A DNA stretch of 64,000 nt, from NCBI RefSeq assembly GCF_017744695.1, contig NZ_JAGIAS010000001.1:835013-899012 (forward strand). The letters run 5' to 3'. A model generated the notes under the pieces. That model had not been told where the DNA came from, ran no database searches, and was given only the letters and a program-made list of their open reading frames with translations. Positions 53,931 through 62,289 of this stretch are shown one piece after another; the first letter of the stretch is position 1; each line of letters opens with the position of its first letter. This DNA comes from Dyadobacter sp. (GTDB lineage: Bacteria > Bacteroidota > Bacteroidia > Cytophagales > Spirosomataceae). Made by a program: the position numbers and the translations under genes.

Positions 53931-55481
53931 TTATGGGTTAATTAAAATCCTTGAAATCCGATCGGCCGAGCCCGCCTTTTTGCCGTTCACAAAAACCTGC
54001 AGGCCTTTGCCCTTTTTGTAATGGCTGCCGTCGCGATCCCAGAGAATCGTGAGGCGCTTGCCGTGGTAATGCACGTCGTCGAGGCAAAACCAGTCCCATT
54101 GGTCGCCAGGAAGTAACGGATTCACTTCAATCACCTCGTCCGCGCGCGGGCGCAGGCCCACGAGGCCGGTGATGATGAGGTCATTGAATGTCGAGTGGTT
54201 ATAATAGCGGCTGCGTTCCTGATCGCCTTTGAGCCAGTAGCCGGTTTTTTCGTCCAGGTACTCGCCTACATAAGGTTTTCCACGGTAATACTGCGATTCG
54301 ACATATTTTTCCAGCAATCCGAAATACGTCGTGTCCGCCACCACTTCCGGCTTCGGCGCATTCAGGCGGTTAGCGAGGCCGGTCAGTGTTTGCGCGGTCG
54401 CGAAGGGCCAAACGGCGCCGTCCCATTCGCATTGACAACATCCATGTGTGCGAAATTCGGGATGCCGGCGTTCGGCGGTAGTAAGGCCAAAAGGCGCATT
54501 GAAACCCGCCGGATCCGATAGCTGCTTCCATGCCGCATCGTGCTTCTCGTCCGGCAAATTGAAATACCAGGGCACAAAACCGATCGCCTCACGCACTCCG
54601 GCAAAAGGGCCTTTCCCGCGCTTCTTTACTGTTTCAAAAAAAGCGCTATCCGCATTCCATAACTTACCATCAATCAACCGCTTCAAAGTATCCGCCTTGC
54701 TTTCATACAGCCCCGCCATAGCCCTGTCGCCCTTCAAGGCGGCAATGGCCGAAAGCGCTTTCGCATTGCCATACATGTAGCTATTGATCGTCGGCCGTGC
54801 ATTCTGCTCGCGGCGCCCTCCGCTCAGCGATTCTTCCATGCCGTCCTTCACGTCGGTCTGCCAGAAAAGGCCGCTTTCAGTGCGACGGTCTTTTTCCCAG
54901 GTCTTGTATTCCGAATCCAGATCGGGCAGCATATCGAGCAGGAATGCCTTGTCTTGCGTCACCTTGTATCGGTTGTACAATGCATCGGCCGTCCAACTGC
55001 TGAAATTGAGGAGCTTTTTCATGCGGGCGCCGTCATTACCCCGGAACCACACATGCACATTGTCGTTCAGATAACGCTGATCGTGCAGCCACCGGCCTTC
55101 GTAAATATGATGACCGAGGGCGCAACTGATCATATTGTATTTATCTGCATAATTCCGGTCGACCAGAAACTCGGTGATTACAAAGCCCTGCGGTGTATTG
55201 TGAATATGCTTGCGGTAAGTCCACCAACGGTAGTAGTAGATTTCCCGAAAATTGTCCTGCGGACAATCAAACAGGGGGATATTCGCCTTCATCCATTTCC
55301 ACGACTGCGCGTTCGGGATCGCATTCGCCTTGTTCTCGTCCTCCATCCGGTTGAAATACGCTACGTGATGCTGATAATCCTCAGCCTTCAACACCGTGGG
55401 CCCGGTGGTTTTCCGTGCGCAACCGGTTAAGCCGAGTAGTCCGGCGCATATTATTCCAAAACCAATTTTTAAATACCCCAT
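53931..55481 (-). CDS. MGH1-type (alpha/alpha)6 glycoside hydrolase lipoprotein
   Basis: From the ATG at 55481, which overlaps the upstream stop codon (TAATG), the product is 516 residues. LLGLTGC is a lipobox. The body is a helical toroid: YYRWWTYRKHIHNTPQGFVITEFL, HHIYEGRWLHDQRYLND, YNRYKVTQDKAFLLDMLPDLDSEY, FWQTDVKDGMEESLSGGR and CCQCEWDGAVWPFATAQTLTGLANRL, a pattern of GH63/GH37-related MGH1-type domains with acidic residues in DGMEES and WDGAVWPF. A C-terminal beta-domain follows. Substrate unknown; translational coupling ties it to the beta-helix gene. Confidence 0.8.
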   Translation of the reverse strand: MGYLKIGFGIICAGLLGLTGCARKTTGPTVLKAEDYQHHVAYFNRMEDENKANAIPNAQSWKWMKANIPLFDCPQDNFREIYYYRWWTYRKHIHNTPQGFVITEFLVDRNYADKYNMISCALGHHIYEGRWLHDQRYLNDNVHVWFRGNDGARMKKLLNFSSWTADALYNRYKVTQDKAFLLDMLPDLDSEYKTWEKDRRTESGLFWQTDVKDGMEESLSGGRREQNARPTINSYMYGNAKALSAIAALKGDRAMAGLYESKADTLKRLIDGKLWNADSAFFETVKKRGKGPFAGVREAIGFVPWYFNLPDEKHDAAWKQLSDPAGFNAPFGLTTAERRHPEFRTHGCCQCEWDGAVWPFATAQTLTGLANRLNAPKPEVVADTTYFGLLEKYVESQYYRGKPYVGEYLDEKTGYWLKGDQERSRYYNHSTFNDLIITGLVGLRPRADEVIEVNPLLPGDQWDWFCLDDVHYHGKRLTILWDRDGSHYKKGKGLQVFVNGKKAGSADRISRILINP

Positions 55482-58400
55482 TACTTTTTCGAAAACCAAT
55501 AAATCACCGGCCCAGCCTCTTGGGAAGACAATGGAACCAGTTTTCCTCCTTTAATTTTTTCAGATTTACCCAAAACAGCGCCCGTACGTGCATTGATACG
55601 CTGCATTTGATAACTACCATTGAACTGTGTCAGATCCGCTTGCAAAGCCGCATTACCTTCCCGATAAATGATTAACCCCTCTCCTGCTTTGGTCAAAGCA
55701 TATATTCGGCTATCCTGCGGCTGCCCTTTACCTTCCGACTGCCCTTTCATCTCCACAGGCTCCATGGCCGAAGCCGCTTCCAAAAAACCTTTCGGCAAAG
55801 GTGGTACCGCGCTCACCGACCCACCAGCCAGGAACACCGCCCACGCATTTTGCCCGGCACCATTCGCATTATAAAGCACCGCTTTTTCGGGATATTTCTT
55901 TTTGTATTCCAAAACGGCGCTGTACACTGAACCGAACGACACTTTCCCGGTCTTCTGAATGCGTGCATGCTGCCGCGGGGCCAGATTTCTACCACCCTCC
56001 GGCGCATAGTCGGTACCATTTTCACGGCGGTGCCAATAGCGGATGTCGATAATGTCGACCAACGCGGCGTATTTCGCATCGCCCAGGATCGCGTCCTGCA
56101 CATCTTTGGTCGTACTCAATCCTACCAAAGCATTTTTGCCCCTCTCCCGTTCCCATTCGCCAATCACATCCAGCCAGAACTGCACAAAATGCAACGGACC
56201 AGTATACTCCGCGCTGATGAACTGGACGACCCCGCTCTGATCCGCGAAATTGTCCAGACATTGCCGGATGTAAGCCCGGTGCAGGGCCTTCCGCTCCGGA
56301 TTACTGATGTCATAAAACTGGTCCGCTATGAAAATCCGCTTGTCGCCGGCGTAAGGAGGCGGCTCGGGGAAGCCCGTTTGGTTCACATTGTTGGCGGTCC
56401 GCCAGGGGAAATCCGCGTAATGCGCACCCGCTTCGAGAATGTTGTGCTGGAAATAGTTTTGGTGATAGAGTATAAGTCCTTTCTGATCGGCCAGCGACAC
56501 AAAATCGCGCAGGCGATTCCAATACCATTCATTATAGTGCAGCAAATCGTATTTGCTGAGATCGTCCCAGGCTGCGTCTTTTCCGCTTCTCGCAAATGGC
56601 TGCTCGTAAAACGGCGGCCAGGTCTCCCCGTCGATGCGGCGGATCCGCTCGTGGTCGTCGCGCCGGCGGTCGTACCAGAGGCCGTAGTTATGGTCTACGA
56701 CGGTAATATGCTGTTTTTGCAACGAGTCCGTCATTTCCTGCAAATCGTCGGTGAAGCCTTTGCCCACGCGGCCCGGCACGTAGCGGGTAATGTGCGGTTT
56801 GGCGGCGCTCACGTCGTGCGGACGGATGCTGCCGCGCCACCAGGGCACCTCGTGCCGCGCGCCGGTAACCAGTTCATTGCCGCGTACCAATCGCCCGTTG
56901 CGGATCGTCAATGCAGGTAGCGTGGCAGTGTTTTTTGTTGGATTAAAACCGATTTCATCAATGGATTTGACGAACGAAACCACGGAGGAGACCTCCGCGG
57001 CAACAGCCACTGGAATGGGGTTACGCTGCGCGGCCTGGTCGATCCAGTCGGCGAGTAAAATGGACGGCTGATGCGAACCTTCCACCAATTCGGCCGCCTG
57101 CGCAAGGCTAGGGCTGCTGGACGCCTCGGTTTCATTGGGTACCAGGAACGATTTGGCCAAAATCTGATCCCCCAGCCGCTCAGCCAGTTGTGCGAAATAG
57201 AGGCTCCGTGGCTGGATGTGCTCATTCACATTCTCCCAAAAACCATCTCCGGCAAAAGCCGCCCACGCACCGAACGCAAAGTTTTGCGCTCCCGGCGGGG
57301 CAAAGTTTTCGATCCGTGACGCCGAGCATTGCCAGAATACCGAGTTAGCGGCCGTCCAACCCGCTCCCTGTCCATCCTGGCCCCTGTTTTGAAAAAGCAA
57401 TGCGTTCCCATCGACATTCACGATATCGAACAACACGCCGGAAGCCCAGCTGTCGATCGCCCCGCTGAAACCGTTTGGCAAGTGCGATTCGCATTGCACA
57501 AATGCATTCGGGCCGGGTGCCACGTAACCTGTCGCAAAATCATGCAATCCATTTTCGGCATAGCAGCGTAGAAAAAGCGTCTGCCCGCCTTGCGTAAAAA
57601 ACGTATTCCGTCTCTGCCCGGCGATTTCCGAAACCGGTTCCAGCGATTTGCAATCCTCCACGGTAACCTTCGAAGCCGATTCGTAAACGGCCACGGCCGA
57701 GCCGGCCAGATGCCTGAACGTCATCTGTCTCACCCACGCATTTTCAACGTTTTCGAAAGTAATGCCCATCCAGCGATGGTTCTCGTCTTTCAGGTTTTGG
57801 GGGTCAAAAGTCGACTCGATCCGCAGGTTTTCAATACCCACATGACTAATCCTTCCATCCCATCGATAAGGCACCACAAACCCGCCGCCAAACTTCGCGT
57901 CCAAGGCAGTGCTGACAGGTGCGTCGACGGTAATGCTATTGCCTGAAAGGGCAGTAATGATCCGGTCCCACGTTATATCGCGCTGCCCCGGTTTCCAGCC
58001 GAGCCAGCCGGTTTCTCCGCCGAACTCCTGCATTTTTAACATTTTAATCCATTCCGCGGTGGATGGACGCACAATACGGACGCGGTCACCGACTTTGAGG
58101 GAACCTGCATTTTCCACCTCCAAACGCATCCCATTCACCGGCACATAGGCATCTGCAATGCGCAGTTTAGGTTTTAATACCACATTATTTTCACCCAAAA
58201 CACGGATCACCGTCTCCCGCGTACGCCCGTCGCCGAGCAATACCGTCCCCCCATTACCCATTCCCGCCCCACGAATGACAACACCTGACTTTTTAATGAC
58301 TATACCCGACAAAACCCTATGCGTACCGGCACCGAGCAACACTGCGCCGCGCAAACCATTCGCATCCAACGGCAGTGAACCCACATAGTCGATCGCCGCC

Positions 58401-58660
58401 TGAATGCGCGCCGTCGCGTCGCCCTCGCGGGCGGGCACGGTTACGCGTATGGGCGCGTCCGGGATCGCCTGCGCGCCGGCCATGTAGCCCGCGTACGAGA
58501 AATCCACGATGCGGTTGCCCAGCGAATCGGATGCGTAGGCCAGTCGCCCATCTTCGGCCAATGCAACCGGCGAAGGTTTTTTAGGTTTCTTTTGCCCAAA
58601 AGCCATGGGTACCAAAAGAAAATACAATCCTGCCAGCGACAGGATCGTATCGAATTTCAT
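55481..58660 (-). CDS. Beta-helix pectate-lyase-fold protein with DUF4955-type C-terminus
   Basis: The ATG at 58660 (MKFDTILSLAGLYFLLVPMAFG) has an AAGGTG ribosome site and gives a signal peptide; the ORF's earlier TTG is less likely. The 1,059-residue protein opens with a right-handed beta-helix of the pectate lyase 3 type (ATARIQAAIDYVGSLP, GVVIRGAGMGNGGTVLLGDG, HVGIENLRIESTF, TVEDCKSLEPVSEIAGQRRNTF) and ends with a large (beta/alpha)-like region (ITRYVPGRVGKGFTDDLQEM, GLWYDRRRDDHERI, VVQFISAEYTGPLHFVQFWLD, IIDIRYWHRRENG) that fits DUF4955 proteins. It probably acts on pectin-like glycans together with the PL1 enzyme encoded just upstream. Confidence 0.83.
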   Translation of the reverse strand: MKFDTILSLAGLYFLLVPMAFGQKKPKKPSPVALAEDGRLAYASDSLGNRIVDFSYAGYMAGAQAIPDAPIRVTVPAREGDATARIQAAIDYVGSLPLDANGLRGAVLLGAGTHRVLSGIVIKKSGVVIRGAGMGNGGTVLLGDGRTRETVIRVLGENNVVLKPKLRIADAYVPVNGMRLEVENAGSLKVGDRVRIVRPSTAEWIKMLKMQEFGGETGWLGWKPGQRDITWDRIITALSGNSITVDAPVSTALDAKFGGGFVVPYRWDGRISHVGIENLRIESTFDPQNLKDENHRWMGITFENVENAWVRQMTFRHLAGSAVAVYESASKVTVEDCKSLEPVSEIAGQRRNTFFTQGGQTLFLRCYAENGLHDFATGYVAPGPNAFVQCESHLPNGFSGAIDSWASGVLFDIVNVDGNALLFQNRGQDGQGAGWTAANSVFWQCSASRIENFAPPGAQNFAFGAWAAFAGDGFWENVNEHIQPRSLYFAQLAERLGDQILAKSFLVPNETEASSSPSLAQAAELVEGSHQPSILLADWIDQAAQRNPIPVAVAAEVSSVVSFVKSIDEIGFNPTKNTATLPALTIRNGRLVRGNELVTGARHEVPWWRGSIRPHDVSAAKPHITRYVPGRVGKGFTDDLQEMTDSLQKQHITVVDHNYGLWYDRRRDDHERIRRIDGETWPPFYEQPFARSGKDAAWDDLSKYDLLHYNEWYWNRLRDFVSLADQKGLILYHQNYFQHNILEAGAHYADFPWRTANNVNQTGFPEPPPYAGDKRIFIADQFYDISNPERKALHRAYIRQCLDNFADQSGVVQFISAEYTGPLHFVQFWLDVIGEWERERGKNALVGLSTTKDVQDAILGDAKYAALVDIIDIRYWHRRENGTDYAPEGGRNLAPRQHARIQKTGKVSFGSVYSAVLEYKKKYPEKAVLYNANGAGQNAWAVFLAGGSVSAVPPLPKGFLEAASAMEPVEMKGQSEGKGQPQDSRIYALTKAGEGLIIYREGNAALQADLTQFNGSYQMQRINARTGAVLGKSEKIKGGKLVPLSSQEAGPVIYWFSKK

Positions 58661-58697
58661 CACCTTAACCAAGTTTCTCAGTCTGTTCAATGGAGTA

Positions 58698-60389
58698 CTA
58701 TTTTTGACCGCTTTTCAGCGACGCCAGGGTATCGTGGTTATTTTTAGGGTTTTTCCAATCCATCTTCTTCTTCGGATCAATGCCGTTGATGAATTTCTCG
58801 ATATTGGAATAACCATCCCCGCTCATGTCTTTCTGCGCATCCGACGGGTCTTTCGGGTTGAGACCGTATTTGATCTCCCAGTCGTTTGGCATACCGTCGT
58901 CATCCGAATCGGCGTAAGGCGTGCCCTTGTATTCGGGGTACCCTCCTACCTGCGAAATGTCGGTGATAATGCCGTTTTTGTAGGAATCGATCGGCAAGCG
59001 GCGATGCTCGAATTGCTTCTCCGGCAATTTTACATTATCCAGCGGATTGATCTTTCCTGTACGTACCTGTGTGGTTACGCGCGCATCCACGGGGTCGCGT
59101 CGCGGGAGCGTGGCGCCTGCATTCGCGATCACGTAATCGAACGATTCCTTCGCGGTCATGATCGGGAATTGGGGCATCGGTAGCGGTTCGTGCCATCTGA
59201 TATTCTCGGTGTACTTGCCGGCATTGGGCTGGTCTTCCACCTGCACACCGCCATCCCAGTTGTTTTTGGTGACCTTGTCGTAACCTTCCATGATGTTTCC
59301 ATTCACGTAAGCGCGTCCGTAGACCTGGTATTTCAATTTGCTGCGCCCCGCTTCCGGTTTCAGGATACGGTAGCCGATCGGCGAATCCTTCGGCGTTTCC
59401 GGGCCCGGTTTGAAATAGTTGTTCACGATATTGTACATCGCGCGATAGTCGCCGCCGTCGATAGAGCGGTGTACCCAGTTGAACACCACGTTATTCACAA
59501 AATTGAATATCCCGAACCAGCCGATCGACGGGTTACGGCCGGCATTGTTCGCCCAGAGGTTACGCATGAACGTGCAGTTCTCACCACCCAATGTGCTGCC
59601 GAATGCGTGGTTCCAGGTATCGAGTGTTTCGGAGAAAATCGAGTTCTGGATCGTGATATTGACAGTCGGGAGCTTCTGCTCCTGCGTGCCGGTGCTGTCG
59701 TTGTACATATGCCGATACATCGACATGTTTTCATCCAACCCCCAGCTCGCCGACACGTGGTCGATCATAATATTGCCGATCGGGTTACCGCCGATGGAAT
59801 CGTCGCGACGGCCCACGAACGTTTCGCCCCGGCGGAACCGCATATGCCGGATCACGACGTCGTGCGTATTGATCCAAACACTCTCACCCGCCACACAAAC
59901 CCCGTCGCCGGGAGCCGTCTGCCCTGCAATCGTAATGTAAGGCGCACGGATAATGAGCGGCGTTTTCAGTCGAATAATACCTGCGACATTGAACACGATA
60001 ATGCGCGCCCCGCCTTGTTCGCAGGCATCACGCAGCGTACCCGGGCCGCTGTCGGCCAGGCTTTTCACCACATACACCTTTCCGCCGCGACCACCGAAAC
60101 TGAATGCGCCACCGCCCTCGGCACCCGGGAATGCGGGGATATCTGATTGCGGCAAATCCACCGGACGTGCCGCCCAGGGAATGTAGGGTTTACCCTTTTT
60201 TGCTTCGGCTTCAATAATGGGCAACGCCTTCTGCCACGCAATTTCCGACTTGCGCTCGGCCTCCGCGAGAAGCGAGTCGCTTGTTTTCTTCGCTGCTGCC
60301 GGGATTTTCGGGTACTGGGCGAATGCCGCCGAGCTGAAAAGCAAACCGGCCAGCGCTAGTTGGAGCGAATGTTTTGGGATAGGAATCAT
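58698..60389 (-). CDS. PL1-like pectate lyase with C-terminal calcium-binding repeat
   Basis: The ATG at 60389 (MIPIPKHSLQLALAGLLFSSAAFA) is chosen for its signal peptide. The 563-residue enzyme shows IPAFPGAEGGGAFSFGGRGGKVYVVKSLADSGPGTLRDACEQGGARIIVF, the start of the PL1-type beta-helix, then GQTAPGDGVCVAG, VVIRHMRFRRG and IMIDHVSASWGLDENMS, the substrate-site Asp/His region. The C-terminus has a DSDDDGMPNDWEIKYGLNPKDPSDAQKDMSGDGYSN segment, an EF-like or thrombospondin-3-like calcium repeat. It should cleave unesterified polygalacturonate. It follows SusD after an inverted-repeat spacer. Confidence 0.9.
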   Translation of the reverse strand: MIPIPKHSLQLALAGLLFSSAAFAQYPKIPAAAKKTSDSLLAEAERKSEIAWQKALPIIEAEAKKGKPYIPWAARPVDLPQSDIPAFPGAEGGGAFSFGGRGGKVYVVKSLADSGPGTLRDACEQGGARIIVFNVAGIIRLKTPLIIRAPYITIAGQTAPGDGVCVAGESVWINTHDVVIRHMRFRRGETFVGRRDDSIGGNPIGNIMIDHVSASWGLDENMSMYRHMYNDSTGTQEQKLPTVNITIQNSIFSETLDTWNHAFGSTLGGENCTFMRNLWANNAGRNPSIGWFGIFNFVNNVVFNWVHRSIDGGDYRAMYNIVNNYFKPGPETPKDSPIGYRILKPEAGRSKLKYQVYGRAYVNGNIMEGYDKVTKNNWDGGVQVEDQPNAGKYTENIRWHEPLPMPQFPIMTAKESFDYVIANAGATLPRRDPVDARVTTQVRTGKINPLDNVKLPEKQFEHRRLPIDSYKNGIITDISQVGGYPEYKGTPYADSDDDGMPNDWEIKYGLNPKDPSDAQKDMSGDGYSNIEKFINGIDPKKKMDWKNPKNNHDTLASLKSGQK

Positions 60390-60428
60390 TTTCAATTTAA
60401 GTCTATGAATTAGTAGATGTTCATTTAA

Positions 60429-60518
60429 TGTCACCCTGAGCGGAGTCGAAGGGCATGTGTAATGTCGCAGTTCAGACTGTCTTCGACCGCCGGGCGGCCC
60501 CGTCCGCTCAGACTGACA
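60429..60518. repeat. GAGCGGAGTCGAAG-type inverted repeat after SusD
   Basis: TGTCACCCTGAGCGGAGTCG plus AAGG (from 60429) and an imperfect inverted copy TCTTCGACCGCCGGG...GTCCGCTCAGACTGACA (60480-60518) form a long hairpin with a 25-base loop. The 'CCCTGAGCGGAGTCGAAGG' core is a repeat seen in intergenic regions of many Bacteroidota. It fills the SusD to PL1 gap and may modulate transcription or mRNA stability downstream of susCD. Confidence 0.8.
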
Positions 60519-60526
60519 TCTTACAT

Positions 60527-62275
60527 TTATTTCAATGGATCGAATGTGCCCGAAGGCCAGCCAATGTTCTGTTCGAGGCGAGGGTTGTTGGTCAACGCCT
60601 GCTGCGGGATGGCGAAGAAATAATACTCCGGCTTCCAGTTTACGAGGTATTTGGTATCCAGCTTCTTAGGCACGATTTCCATGTAATTTTTGTAAACCGA
60701 ATCCAGGTTCATGCCGTCACGTTTCGCCGCGAAATCTTCGGGGGCAGATGCTTTCAGGTTAATCGTGACGCCGTTGCGGCTCTTGCCATTCAGAACGGTT
60801 TCAAATTTCTTCCATCGGCGCAGGTCGTAGAAACGCTTGCCTTCGAATGCCAACTCCACTTGTCTTTCATGCAAAATGGCTTCGAACATTTCGGCCCGTG
60901 TCATATTGGGGTTCAAACCATAGTAACCATCCGCACCCGCTTCGATACCGGCCCGTTTGCGAAGCGCCGTCAGTTGCGAATAGGCCTCGTCCAGCTTGTT
61001 CACGCCACAGGCGGCTTCGGCCAGATTGAGCATAACCTCGGCATAGCGCATTTCGATCCAGTCGGTACCCGCATTCGCGACGGAGCCTGCTGGCAGGTTG
61101 GGATCGATGGCTTTGCGGCAGTAGAAACCGGTGGAGGTCGCTTTCTGCTCCACGGTTTTATTGTTGACAAAATAGGTCCACAGGCGGTAGTTCGTATTAC
61201 CATTGATAGCCCAGGTAGCGCCGTTGAATGCGATGGTCTGGTTGAAGCGCGGGTCGCGGTTTTTATAAAAGAGCTGCGCATCGTAGCCAGAGCCTTTTTC
61301 CTCGATATTCCTGCCATTCTTCATCGGAAATGCCTGCGCGATTTCCCAGGTAGGTTGGTTGGAGCCGCCGCCTGTGCCCAGGTATGAAGGGCGGGTGCCA
61401 TTGTCCCAGGTCATGTTCTTGTTGATCTGGTCCCCCACTTTGTTGTTGTAACATACTACCCAAACAGCCTCGGGGTTATTCACCTCCTGGAACCACAAAT
61501 CGCTGAAACTGCTATGGAGTTTAAAACCATTCGCGGAAAGCAGCTCGATCGCCTTTTTGTTGGCATCATAGGCCGCCTGCCAGCGCTCGGCCAGGTCGTT
61601 GGGATTATGCTGCGGGCTCGCATAGTGCAGGAGAATACGGCCTTTGAAGCCAGCCGCGGCACCGCTGGTAATGCGGCCCCAGTCGTTGGTATTGCCCCAG
61701 CGGCCCGGCAGGTTGGCAATGCTGTAATCGAGGTCTTTTACGATAAGCGCAACGCTTTCGGAAGTGCTGCTACGCGGGATGGCCGCTTCCTCCTTGGCTT
61801 GTTCGCCCACGCCTTCGAGCGGTTCGAGCACCATCGGCACGCCGCCGTAAAGCTGCACCAGGTCCCAATAACGAAAAGCGCGGAAAAACGTCACTTGCCC
61901 CATCAGGCGTTTTTTGGCGTCTTCACTCAATGACCCTGCCGGCAACTTGACCAGAAACTGATTGATTGACCGAAGCTTACCGTAATTATTCGTCGCATTC
62001 ACCCCGATCCCGAAATCCTGCACGGTATTCACCTGCACAGTACCTTCGAAAAACCGGCTTTCACCTCCGATTTCGTCGGTGCATTTCAGGAAATCGCCCG
62101 TCGGCCAGGTGGGCAGATTTTGGTCATACACATAATCCACATAACCTTTTGCCAACAGGGTATCATTAAAAACCTGCTCCTCGTTAAAGGCGGAAAGGTC
62201 GGTTTTGTCCAATATATTTTCGCAGCTGGTCAATGCCAGACCGAGGAATGCTGCTATTATCCAATGCTTTTTCAT
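60527..62275 (-). CDS. SusD/RagB-type glycan-binding lipoprotein (locus 3)
   Basis: The ATG at 62275 (MKKHWIIAAFLGLALTSCENILDKTDLSAFNEEQVF) gives a lipoprotein signal with lipobox LALTSC. The 582-residue protein has the SusD helix VTFFRAFRYWDLVQLYGGVPMVLEPLEG, AAGFKGRILLHYASPQHNP, the late YAEVMLNLAEAACGVNKLDEAYSQLTALRKRAGI, HERQVELAFEGKRFYDLRRWKKFE and the final LTNNPRLEQNIGWPSGTFDPL. It begins 14 bases after the SusC stop. Its neighbours (PL1, beta-helix) point to a pectic ligand. Confidence 0.95.
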   Translation of the reverse strand: MKKHWIIAAFLGLALTSCENILDKTDLSAFNEEQVFNDTLLAKGYVDYVYDQNLPTWPTGDFLKCTDEIGGESRFFEGTVQVNTVQDFGIGVNATNNYGKLRSINQFLVKLPAGSLSEDAKKRLMGQVTFFRAFRYWDLVQLYGGVPMVLEPLEGVGEQAKEEAAIPRSSTSESVALIVKDLDYSIANLPGRWGNTNDWGRITSGAAAGFKGRILLHYASPQHNPNDLAERWQAAYDANKKAIELLSANGFKLHSSFSDLWFQEVNNPEAVWVVCYNNKVGDQINKNMTWDNGTRPSYLGTGGGSNQPTWEIAQAFPMKNGRNIEEKGSGYDAQLFYKNRDPRFNQTIAFNGATWAINGNTNYRLWTYFVNNKTVEQKATSTGFYCRKAIDPNLPAGSVANAGTDWIEMRYAEVMLNLAEAACGVNKLDEAYSQLTALRKRAGIEAGADGYYGLNPNMTRAEMFEAILHERQVELAFEGKRFYDLRRWKKFETVLNGKSRNGVTINLKASAPEDFAAKRDGMNLDSVYKNYMEIVPKKLDTKYLVNWKPEYYFFAIPQQALTNNPRLEQNIGWPSGTFDPLK

Positions 62276-62289
62276 CGCTGTACCGATTT

